Part shown: positions 1 to 5,210 of the stretch, one piece after another
How positions within the stretch are numbered: position 1 is the first letter of the stretch
Layout of the letters: each line of letters starts with the position of its first letter
NCBI GenBank assembly: GCA_028680875.1
Contig: JAQUJQ010000047.1
Location: 4,389-9,598 of the forward strand
Source of the DNA: Eubacteriales bacterium
GTDB taxonomy: Bacteria; Bacillota; Clostridia; Peptostreptococcales; Anaerovoracaceae
Reading direction: 5' to 3'
Length of the DNA stretch: 5,210 bases
The notes under the pieces: model-generated
Told to the model about the DNA's origin: nothing
Databases searched by the model: none
What the model saw: the letters and a program-made list of their open reading frames with translations, nothing else
Made by a program: the position numbers and the translations under genes

Positions 1-509
1 GCTAAAGCATCCTCCAGGACATCCTTGGCTGCATCACCCTTGCCTTGTATCCGAAATCCGCCCAGTTTAGAAACAGTCTGAGGAGTTAAACCGATATGAC
101 CCATAACGGGAATTCCTGCATCAACAATGGCTTTTACCGTATCTGCAATTTCTCTTCCCCCTTCCAGCTTTATGACATCACATCTTCCCTCTTTCATAAG
201 CCTGGTTGCATTATGAATAGCCTGTTCTTTGGATTCATTATAGGAACCAAAAGGCATATCTCCCACAATCAATGGAGTAGGTGCCCCCAAAACTACAGGC
301 CTTATATGATGGATCATTTGTTCCATAGTACAGGCTACTGTAGAATTATCTCCCAAAACCGTCATCATCAAAGAATCTCCCACAAGAATGATTTCAATTC
401 CGGCTTTTTCAACCATGTAGGCGGTGGGATAATCATATGCAGTTATCATGCTGATCTTTTCACCGGCTTTTTTCATTTCCTGCAATTTTAACGTTGTAAT
501 TTTGGCCAT
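1..509 (-). CDS. panB: 3-methyl-2-oxobutanoate hydroxymethyltransferase (ketopantoate hydroxymethyltransferase), N-terminal part
   Basis: The first 169 full codons of PanB (EC 2.1.2.11); the gene runs off the left edge with no stop and lacks about 95-110 C-terminal residues of a usual 260-280. It transfers a C1 unit from 5,10-methylene-THF to 3-methyl-2-oxobutanoate, giving ketopantoate, the first committed step to pantothenate and CoA. Visible family marks are ITAYDYP at 22-28, VGDSL at 43-47, GDMPFGSY at 83-90, IKLEGG at 113-118, GHIGLTPQ at 137-144 and the LGGFRIQGKG stretch at 149-158. Expected metal ligands Asp45, Asp84 and Glu116 are present, with Ser46 and Lys114 for the keto acid. The catalytic Glu near 181 lies outside. 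The loop after VGDSL is unusual: Met48 replaces the common Gly, and DNST at 54-57 replaces the usual H/Y-D-S/T-T. It starts at ATG with AGAGG upstream and probably shares a transcript with fhs. Confidence 0.93.
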   Translation of the reverse strand, partial: MAKITTLKLQEMKKAGEKISMITAYDYPTAYMVEKAGIEIILVGDSLMMTVLGDNSTVACTMEQMIHHIRPVVLGAPTPLIVGDMPFGSYNESKEQAIHNATRLMKEGRCDVIKLEGGREIADTVKAIVDAGIPVMGHIGLTPQTVSKLGGFRIQGKGDAAKDVLEDAL

Positions 510-515
510 AGTGAT

Positions 516-525
516 CTTCCTCTCT
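516..525 (-). promoter_or_regulatory. Ribosome binding site of panB
   Basis: A purine-rich AGAGAGGAAG lies 6 nt before the ATG at 509, in the 47-nt gap after fhs. It is a weaker match than the sites upstream of the oxidoreductase genes. Confidence 0.65.
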
Positions 526-556
526 TTCAGTCTGTTAACTTAATTTATTAAATTTA

Positions 557-2236
557 CTAGAAGAGGCCTGATATGTTTCCGGCCCGATCCACATCAATGG
601 ATTCCGCTGCAGGCACTTTGGGAAGTCCGGGCATGGTCATAATCTCTCCGGTGATTGCTACAATAAAACCGGCTCCTGCGGAAACCTTTATATTTCTTAC
701 ACTGATGCGAAATCCTCTGGGACGAGCAAGTTTGCCTGGATCATCCGATAAGGAATACTGGGTCTTGGCCATACAAACCGGCAATCCCCCAAAACCTAAA
801 GCCTCTAACTCATCAATTTGTTTTTCTACCCTGCCTATATAGTCAACTCCACCTGCACCATAAATTTTAGTTGCGATCATTTGGATCTTCTCCCGTATCG
901 AAAGAGAGTCTTCATAGGCAAATTGAAAGTGATTCTTACCTTCCTCGATTGCCCGGAGAACTTCTTCTGCCAAAGCTATTCCGCCCTCACTCCCCTTACC
1001 CCAAACCTCTGAAAGAACGGCAGGCACATTGAGTTCTCCACATTTTTTAATAATATATTCCAGTTCAGCTCCAGTATCTGTAGGGAAACGATTAATTGCC
1101 ACAACTGCCGGAAGCCCAAACACTTTAGTAATATTTTCTATATGTTTCAATAGGTTTTCGATACCCTTTTCCAATGCAGATACATTCTCCTTTTGTAATT
1201 CCGCCTTTGGTACGTCACCGTGAAGCTTTAAAGCCCGAACAGTTGCGACAAGAACCACTGCATCCGGTCTAAGACCGCTAAACCTGCATTTAATGTCGAA
1301 AAACTTTTCAGCACCTAAATCAGCACCGAAACCTGCCTCTGTTACAACATAATCCCCCAGTTTTAAAGCAATTTTTGTAGCCATAATACTGTTACAACCA
1401 TGGGCAATATTTGCAAACGGACCGCCGTGAATAAAAGCCGGGGTATGTTCCAGAGTTTGCACTAAGTTGGGTTTTAAAGCATCCTTCAATAAAACTGCCA
1501 CTGCTCCCTGTCCTTTTAAATCCCCCACGGTAACCGGTTTTCCCCGAAAATTATATGCCACTACGATTCTGGCCACCTTTGCTTTTAAATCATCCAAATC
1601 ATTTGAAAGGCATAAGATAGCCATGATTTCTGAAGCTACTGAAATATCAAAGCCGTCTTCCCTTGGCGTTCCGTTTGTCCTCCCGCCCAGGCCGTCTACC
1701 ACGAAGCGAAGCTGTCTGTCATTCATATCCAGGCAACGCTTCCACGCTATCCGTCTTGAATCAATATCAAGACTGTTTCCTTGATGAATGTGATTGTCCA
1801 ACATTGCAGCAATCAAGTTGTTTGCTGTAGTGACTGCATGGATATCACCGGTAAAATGGAGATTTATATCTTCCATTGGAATTACTTGGGCATATCCTCC
1901 TCCTGCCGCTCCCCCTTTGATTCCAAAAACCGGACCTAAAGATGGCTCCCGTAATGCTATGATTGACCTTTTTCCCATAGCCCTCAAAGAATCACCGAGA
2001 CCTACCGTGGTTGTTGTCTTACCTTCGCCTGCAGGAGTAGGAGTTATAGCGGTAACTAAAATCAACTTACCATTTTTTTTATCATCATATTGTTCCAGTA
2101 TATTGTAGTCGATTTTTGCTTTATAACGGCCATAGTTCTCTACATACTCATCGCTTATGTTTAGAGCCTTCACAACTTGATTAATAGGCAACGGATTTGC
2201 TTCCTGTGCAATTTGAATGTCACTTTTGAAATCCAT
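557..2236 (-). CDS. fhs: Formate-tetrahydrofolate ligase (10-formyl-THF synthetase)
   Basis: A complete 559-residue monofunctional enzyme (EC 6.3.4.3) that joins formate to tetrahydrofolate with ATP to give 10-formyl-THF. This is the first methyl-branch step of the Wood-Ljungdahl pathway and a C1 source for purines and methylene-THF; it can also run in reverse to make ATP. The length matches clostridial FTHFS (about 556-560). The P-loop TPAGEGKTT is at 67-75, REPSLGP at 96-102, and the family signature GIKGGAAGGGY at 105-115, followed by PMEDINLHFTGD at 120-131. The second signature VATVRALKLHG is at 330-340 but is followed by Asp341, where the family usually has Gly. The C-terminus has MTMPGLPK at 533-540 and the usual end at GLF. 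The N-terminus (DIQIAQEA) is normal. The start is fixed by an in-frame TAA just upstream. It follows the gamma-subunit gene by 33 nt and precedes panB by 47 nt, probably in one operon. Confidence 0.97.
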   Translation of the reverse strand: MDFKSDIQIAQEANPLPINQVVKALNISDEYVENYGRYKAKIDYNILEQYDDKKNGKLILVTAITPTPAGEGKTTTTVGLGDSLRAMGKRSIIALREPSLGPVFGIKGGAAGGGYAQVIPMEDINLHFTGDIHAVTTANNLIAAMLDNHIHQGNSLDIDSRRIAWKRCLDMNDRQLRFVVDGLGGRTNGTPREDGFDISVASEIMAILCLSNDLDDLKAKVARIVVAYNFRGKPVTVGDLKGQGAVAVLLKDALKPNLVQTLEHTPAFIHGGPFANIAHGCNSIMATKIALKLGDYVVTEAGFGADLGAEKFFDIKCRFSGLRPDAVVLVATVRALKLHGDVPKAELQKENVSALEKGIENLLKHIENITKVFGLPAVVAINRFPTDTGAELEYIIKKCGELNVPAVLSEVWGKGSEGGIALAEEVLRAIEEGKNHFQFAYEDSLSIREKIQMIATKIYGAGGVDYIGRVEKQIDELEALGFGGLPVCMAKTQYSLSDDPGKLARPRGFRISVRNIKVSAGAGFIVAITGEIMTMPGLPKVPAAESIDVDRAGNISGLF

Positions 2237-2248
2237 CTCTTATCTTTT

Positions 2249-2254
2249 CCTCCT
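2249..2254 (-). promoter_or_regulatory. Ribosome binding site of fhs, long spacing
   Basis: A full AGGAGG lies 12 nt before the ATG at 2236, longer than the 6-9 nt of its neighbours. An in-frame TAA at 2240-2242 excludes any start farther upstream, so the ATG is secure. Confidence 0.75.
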
Positions 2255-2269
2255 AAAAAATTATGTAAT

Positions 2270-2800
2270 TTACTTCTTCCAGGTACTAAGTGCTCTTTGG
2301 TTCAACTGTAATAAATCGGCTTTTGACCCCGAAAAAACTTCCGCCAAAACCTTTTCTATACTTTCAAGTTTTACGATTTCTAAATGTTTGATCAATGCTC
2401 CTAACATAACAATATTTGCAGCTCTCTCATTGCCGAGTTCTTTGGCTATCTCCCCACTATCTACATTATGAACTGTTACATCTTCTCTTTCCACCTTATG
2501 TTTAATCAGTGAGGTGTTGACGAAGATATCCCCACCCGGTGCTACTATTTTTTCGAACCGTATCAAAGATGGCTGATTCATAACAACCAAACAGGTGGCT
2601 TGATCAATAATAGGGCAACTAATCGGAGCATCCGAAACAATTACGGTGCAATTAGCAGTCCCACCACGCATCTCGGGTCCATAGGAAGGTAAAAACGTAA
2701 CCTCTTTTCCTTCCAACATACCCGCATGGGCAATCATTTGTCCGATGAGAATAATACCCTGCCCGCCAAAACCGGCGATAAATATTTTATGTGTTGCCAT
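2270..2800 (-). CDS. korC: 2-oxoacid:ferredoxin oxidoreductase gamma subunit
   Basis: A 176-residue gamma subunit (KorC/VorC family, 2-oxoacid:acceptor oxidoreductase gamma domain). It opens with the glycine-rich GFGGQG loop at 10-15, and carries the diagnostic SYGPEMRGGTANCTV segment at 39-53, then IVSD and the I/P-rich stretch up to NQPS at 75-78. Its length is typical for the separate gamma subunit (about 175-190). In the family this domain packs on the alpha subunit and helps shape the CoA-binding region. With the delta, alpha and beta genes upstream it completes a four-subunit enzyme in the order delta-alpha-beta-gamma. The ATG follows the beta TAA with no gap and has a strong Shine-Dalgarno site. 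The gene ends in TAA with only 33 nt before fhs and no hairpin-plus-U-run, so read-through into fhs is likely. Confidence 0.92.
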   Translation of the reverse strand: MATHKIFIAGFGGQGIILIGQMIAHAGMLEGKEVTFLPSYGPEMRGGTANCTVIVSDAPISCPIIDQATCLVVMNQPSLIRFEKIVAPGGDIFVNTSLIKHKVEREDVTVHNVDSGEIAKELGNERAANIVMLGALIKHLEIVKLESIEKVLAEVFSGSKADLLQLNQRALSTWKK

Positions 2801-3547
2801 TTATTCCACCTCCTCCGGACTTCTGAGATTTCCCAAAGGATAATATGGAATCATGTTTTTCCCCAGCCATTTTAAAGATTCAACAGGATTTAGTCCCCAA
2901 TTAGTGGGACAGGTAGACAATACCTCAACAAAACTGAATCCAAGCCTTTTTTCTTGAACTGCAAAGGCTTTATCGATTGCTTTTTTTGCTTTACGAATAT
3001 TTGCAGGGGTGTTGAGAGCAACCCGTTCCACAAAGACAGCACCATCAATAGTGGCCAGCATTTCAGCCACCCGTAGGGGCATGCCGGAAATTTCTTTCTT
3101 ACGACCCTCTATACCGGTAGTAGATTTTTGGCCGATTAATGTTGTAGGTGCCATTTGACCCCCGGTCATTCCATAAATGGCATTGTTTACAAATATAGTC
3201 GTAAACTTTTCTCCTCTATGAGCTGCATGAACGATTTCTCCGGCACCAATAGATGCTAAATCCCCATCTCCTTGGTAAGTAAATACAATCTTATCCGGCA
3301 TTGCTCTGCGAATCCCCGAAGCAACTGCCGGTGCTCGACCATGGGCAGATTCGCACATATCGACATTCATATAATTATGAGAAAGAATACTGCATCCGAT
3401 AGGAGCCACACCGATACTCTCCCCCAAAAGCCCTCTTTCTTCTAATACTTCCATCACCAAACGATGAGCTATTCCATGTGTACAACCGGGGCAATAGTGC
3501 GTAGATACCGGTAACATACCTTTCGTATATTCAAATATCTTTTTCAT
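2801..3547 (-). CDS. korB: 2-oxoacid:ferredoxin oxidoreductase beta subunit, thiamine diphosphate-binding
   Basis: A 248-residue TPP-binding beta subunit that carries the catalytic thiamine diphosphate and the proximal [4Fe-4S] cluster. The TPP/Mg motif runs from GDGD at 93-96 to NNAIYGMTGGQ at 121-131. Four cysteines sit where the family binds its cluster: Cys19 and Cys22 in YCPGC, Cys52 in GCS, and Cys213 in STCPTNWG. The conserved HGRA follows at 69-72. The length is normal for stand-alone KorB/VorA-like beta subunits (about 245-290). All expected ligands are present, so the enzyme should be active. The gene begins in an ATGA overlap with the alpha gene and ends in TAA with the gamma ATG immediately after, showing tight coupling. 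The sequence does not distinguish 2-oxoglutarate from branched-chain oxoacids; the korB symbol names the family, and a VOR assignment would rest on the alpha subunit. Confidence 0.92.
   Translation of the reverse strand: MKKIFEYTKGMLPVSTHYCPGCTHGIAHRLVMEVLEERGLLGESIGVAPIGCSILSHNYMNVDMCESAHGRAPAVASGIRRAMPDKIVFTYQGDGDLASIGAGEIVHAAHRGEKFTTIFVNNAIYGMTGGQMAPTTLIGQKSTTGIEGRKKEISGMPLRVAEMLATIDGAVFVERVALNTPANIRKAKKAIDKAFAVQEKRLGFSFVEVLSTCPTNWGLNPVESLKWLGKNMIPYYPLGNLRSPEEVE
2808..2816 (-). promoter_or_regulatory. Ribosome binding site of the gamma-subunit gene
   Basis: GGAGGAGGT lies 7 nt before the ATG at 2800 and is encoded within the last codons of the beta-subunit gene. The beta stop codon directly precedes the gamma ATG. 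Confidence 0.8.
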
Positions 3548-4623
3548 GCAATTACCTCCAGGATTTTCTTCGTCTTATCGGCAACTTCCATGGGTGTAGG
3601 AACCATGCCGCCAACTCTATAGATCAATTCTACCGGGAAACGGCCTGCTACAGCTGACTTGATATCCTCCATCATCTGACCCAATGAAAGTTCCGCCGAA
3701 ATAATAACCTTGGTGCAAGGATCGATCTCATCAAAAGCTTGATCTGGAAAAGGCCATAAAGAAATAGGACGAATGATTCCTGCTTTTATCCCGGCTTTTT
3801 CCAAGTGATCCACAGCCTCATTAATGATACGAGACATGGTCCCAAAAGCAACAAACACCACGGTGGCACCCTGCAGGCGATCAGTCTGATACCGGATCAA
3901 TTCCCTTTTCATCTTTTTATATTTATCTTCTAGATGTATGTTATGTTTCTCCAGTTCATCCGGCTTAAGTCTCAGAGATTTTACAACATTATGCGTTCTC
4001 TCTCCTTTATGACCGGTTAAAGCCCAAGGTTTTTTTTGAGCAATTTCCTCAGAAGTTATCTGTCTGCGAATCGGCGGTAAAACCACAGGTTCCATCATCT
4101 GTCCCAACATACCATCCACCAGGACCATGACCGGATTCCGATATTCATCAGCAATGGGAACGGCCTCATAGATGATATCCACAGATTCTTGTATGGATGC
4201 TGGGGCAAAGACGGGGACGTGATAATCCCCATTTCCACCACCTTTTGTAACCTGTCGATAGTCTCCTTGCCCGGGCTGGATCCCTCCAACACCCGGACCT
4301 CCTCGGGATACATTCATTATAACAAGCGGGACTTCGGCAGACGCTAAAAACGACATACCTTCCTGCATTAATGCTATACCCGGTGAAGATGAAGAAATAA
4401 AAACATGTTTTCCGGTTAAGGCTCCACCGTAAGCCATATTGATGGCAGCTAATTCACTTTCTGCTTGAGCAAAAGTTCCACCTACCTTATGTAGTTCTCT
4501 TGACATATATTCCGGTATTTCATTTTGAGGGGTTATCGGATAACCAAAATATAAACTGCAACCCCCACGGATGGCTGCCTCAGCAAATGCCTCATTACCC
4601 TTCATCAGCTTCTTTTCCTTCAT
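3544..4623 (-). CDS. vorB: 2-oxoacid:ferredoxin oxidoreductase alpha subunit, VorB/KorA type (probable 3-methyl-2-oxobutanoate dehydrogenase subunit)
   Basis: This 359-residue protein is the alpha subunit of a CoA-dependent 2-oxoacid:ferredoxin oxidoreductase, which converts a 2-oxoacid plus CoA to acyl-CoA, CO2 and reduced ferredoxin. The N-terminal pyrimidine-binding domain has GYPITPQNEIPEYM at 27-40, the ESE-AAINM segment at 56-63 including the Glu expected to contact TPP, and SSSSPG at 77-82. The RGGPG-VGGIQP stretch at 107-117 and KGGGNGDY at 127-134 follow. The C-terminal transketolase-like domain starts near residue 250 (VVFVAFGTMSR). The length suits VorB/KorA (about 350-380). The RGGPGxGGIQP and KGGGxGDY pattern resembles proteins usually annotated as VorB (branched-chain, 3-methyl-2-oxobutanoate) more than classical 2-oxoglutarate KorA, but substrate calls from sequence are weak. 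The start at 4623 is supported by its Shine-Dalgarno site and the ATGA overlap with the ferredoxin gene. Its own TGA overlaps the beta-subunit ATG. Confidence 0.88.
   Translation of the reverse strand: MKEKKLMKGNEAFAEAAIRGGCSLYFGYPITPQNEIPEYMSRELHKVGGTFAQAESELAAINMAYGGALTGKHVFISSSSPGIALMQEGMSFLASAEVPLVIMNVSRGGPGVGGIQPGQGDYRQVTKGGGNGDYHVPVFAPASIQESVDIIYEAVPIADEYRNPVMVLVDGMLGQMMEPVVLPPIRRQITSEEIAQKKPWALTGHKGERTHNVVKSLRLKPDELEKHNIHLEDKYKKMKRELIRYQTDRLQGATVVFVAFGTMSRIINEAVDHLEKAGIKAGIIRPISLWPFPDQAFDEIDPCTKVIISAELSLGQMMEDIKSAVAGRFPVELIYRVGGMVPTPMEVADKTKKILEVIA
3554..3560 (-). promoter_or_regulatory. Ribosome binding site of the beta-subunit gene
   Basis: TGGAGGT lies 6 nt before the ATG at 3547, inside the last codons of the alpha-subunit gene. 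It supports coupled translation at the ATGA overlap. Confidence 0.8.
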
Positions 4624-4850
4624 TTTGCAGGTACCTCCTCTGTATATATACTGATTACACCATCCGGGCACATCAAGGCACAACTGCCACAGCCAATACA
4701 TTGATCCATATCAGTCACTGAAATGGGGCGATACCCCATTGCATTTACTTCATAATCATGAATTTTAAGAATCATTTTTGGGCATACCACTACACATAGC
4801 TCACACCCTTTACACCGATCCTTGTTAAACTTTAATATTCCTTTTGCCAT
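4620..4850 (-). CDS. korD: 2-oxoacid:ferredoxin oxidoreductase, ferredoxin-like delta subunit
   Basis: A 76-residue protein with two complete bacterial-ferredoxin motifs of the CxxCxxCxxxCP type: Cys13/16/19/23 with Pro24, and Cys51/54/57/61 with Pro62. It should therefore carry two [4Fe-4S] clusters. It matches in length and layout the small ferredoxin-like subunit (KorD/VorD/PorD) that passes electrons from the TPP subunit to external ferredoxin in the cytoplasm. No signal peptide or membrane segment is visible. A strong AGGGAGGA site fixes the start. The TGA stop overlaps the alpha-subunit ATG as ATGA, and this gene's 3' end carries the alpha-subunit ribosome binding site. Gene symbols vary (korD, vorD, porD) because the sequence of this subunit does not reveal the substrate. 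Alone it could be any 2[4Fe-4S] ferredoxin; its place before the alpha, beta and gamma genes makes the subunit call. Confidence 0.9.
   Translation of the reverse strand: MAKGILKFNKDRCKGCELCVVVCPKMILKIHDYEVNAMGYRPISVTDMDQCIGCGSCALMCPDGVISIYTEEVPAK
4633..4640 (-). promoter_or_regulatory. Ribosome binding site deciding the alpha-subunit start
   Basis: GAGGAGGT lies 9 nt before the ATG at 4623, within the end of the ferredoxin gene. It selects 4623 over the farther in-frame ATG at 4701, which would add 26 residues encoded inside the ferredoxin gene that look unlike the family. Confidence 0.8.
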
Positions 4851-4856
4851 GTACTA

Positions 4857-4864
4857 TCCTCCCT
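4857..4864 (-). promoter_or_regulatory. Ribosome binding site of the ferredoxin (delta) subunit gene
   Basis: AGGGAGGA lies 6 nt before the ATG at 4850, inside the 18-nt gap after the upstream stop codon. Its strength and spacing support that ATG as the start. Confidence 0.8.
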
Positions 4865-4868
4865 TTAG

Positions 4869-5210
4869 TTATCGATCAAGCCAAGACGGTCTCATATATA
4901 ACTTGATTGGGTATAATATGAGATCATCAGGCAATTTCGTTTTTTTTTCTTTGAACCGGGTCAGCACCTCTTCCATACAACAATTAAAAACAAGAGGAAT
5001 CTGCAATTTTTGCGACAAACAACTGCAAAGCCAGTACCCTTTCATAATATCTTCTATCCAGGTTTCCATCAACATATGAGTATTGTTAACCAAACCGTTT
5101 ACCCTGAGTCCTGTTTCATCCTCGATTCTCCGGATATGATAGTAAGCCACGTTAACTGTTTCTGTATCCGGTCGGTTGGCATTGATGACACATAACATTT
5201 CAGCGTCATT
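4869..5210 (-). CDS. Probable CobQ/CobB/MinD/ParA-type nucleotide-binding protein, C-terminal part only
   Basis: This is the C-terminal 113 residues of a gene whose start lies beyond the right edge. The frame stays open to the last base (codons for N-D-A-E precede the first visible Met at 5198), so that Met is internal. A hydrophobic strand leads into an N-x-x-R-P motif (INANRP), followed by a second strand ending in VNNTHM. This pattern resembles P-loop ATP-binding proteins of the MinD/CobQ group that, as I recall, often sit just upstream of ferredoxin-linked 2-oxoacid oxidoreductase genes in Clostridia. The Walker A and B motifs would be in the missing N-terminal part, so nucleotide binding cannot be confirmed here. 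It ends with TAA, 18 nt before the ferredoxin-subunit start, which suggests the same operon. Its function is unknown; a role in assembly or regulation of the Fe-S enzyme is only a guess from position. Confidence 0.62.
   Translation of the reverse strand, partial: NDAEMLCVINANRPDTETVNVAYYHIRRIEDETGLRVNGLVNNTHMLMETWIEDIMKGYWLCSCLSQKLQIPLVFNCCMEEVLTRFKEKKTKLPDDLILYPIKLYMRPSWLDR

Noticed and set aside
96..491. Plus-strand open frame of 131 codons
   Set aside because: It is antisense to panB, whose minus-strand product carries clear family motifs. The plus-strand product is low-complexity and unlike any family I know.
540..551. Small AT-only inverted repeat (TTAAT-AA-ATTAA) between fhs and panB
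   Set aside because: A 5-bp AT stem with a 2-nt loop is too weak to be a terminator and has no associated U-run; it is expected by chance in AT-rich spacer.
1467..2108. Plus-strand open frames opposite fhs
   Set aside because: They are shadows of the well-conserved fhs reading frame, with no convincing starts or recognisable domains.
2237..2269. Possible terminator or promoter between the gamma-subunit gene and fhs
   Set aside because: The 33-nt gap holds a Shine-Dalgarno site and an A/T run, but no hairpin and no clear -35/-10 pair.
4095..4313. Minus-strand 72-codon frame inside the alpha-subunit gene
   Set aside because: It is an alternate frame within a well-conserved gene and has no domain of its own.
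4624..4701. In-frame N-terminal extension of the alpha subunit starting at the ATG at 4701
   Set aside because: The extra 26 residues overlap the ferredoxin gene deeply and do not resemble the family. The ATG at 4623 has a strong Shine-Dalgarno site and an ATGA overlap.
1..5210. CRISPR array, insertion sequence, tRNA/rRNA, riboswitch or phage elements
   Set aside because: No spaced direct repeats, transposase frames, terminal inverted repeats or structured RNA motifs were seen. Almost every base is covered by conserved metabolic genes.

Overview
The window is one dense, single-direction stretch of a bacterial chromosome. All genes lie on the minus strand, so transcription runs from high to low coordinates. 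Strong Shine-Dalgarno sites, an AT-leaning base composition (roughly 40-45% GC by eye), a ferredoxin-linked 2-oxoacid oxidoreductase and a monofunctional formate-tetrahydrofolate ligase together suggest an anaerobic Firmicute of the Clostridia/Peptococcaceae type. The species cannot be named from the sequence.

Layout in transcription order: (1) 5210-4869, the C-terminal end of a probable CobQ/CobB/MinD/ParA-type nucleotide-binding protein, cut by the window edge; (2) 4850-4620, a 76-residue protein with two [4Fe-4S] motifs, the delta subunit; (3) 4623-3544, the alpha subunit, closest in appearance to VorB/KorA; (4) 3547-2801, the TPP-binding beta subunit; (5) 2800-2270, the gamma subunit; (6) 2236-557, formate-tetrahydrofolate ligase (fhs); (7) 509 to the left edge, the N-terminal ~170 residues of ketopantoate hydroxymethyltransferase (panB), open at the edge.

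Genes 2-5 encode a complete four-subunit 2-oxoacid:ferredoxin oxidoreductase. Two junctions are ATGA overlaps and one has the next ATG directly after a stop codon, so the subunits are probably translationally coupled. The gaps before fhs (33 nt) and panB (47 nt) hold ribosome binding sites but no recognisable terminator, so the whole set could be one transcript. No intergenic stretch exceeds 50 nt.

The biochemical theme is the main point of interest. If the oxidoreductase is VOR-like, its 2-oxoacid is 3-methyl-2-oxobutanoate, which is also the PanB substrate. PanB additionally needs 5,10-methylene-tetrahydrofolate, and Fhs feeds that C1-folate pool. The pathway that PanB starts leads to coenzyme A, a substrate of the oxidoreductase. 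The window therefore looks like a valine-keto-acid/C1-folate/CoA junction. The individual families are known; I see no evidence of a wholly new system.
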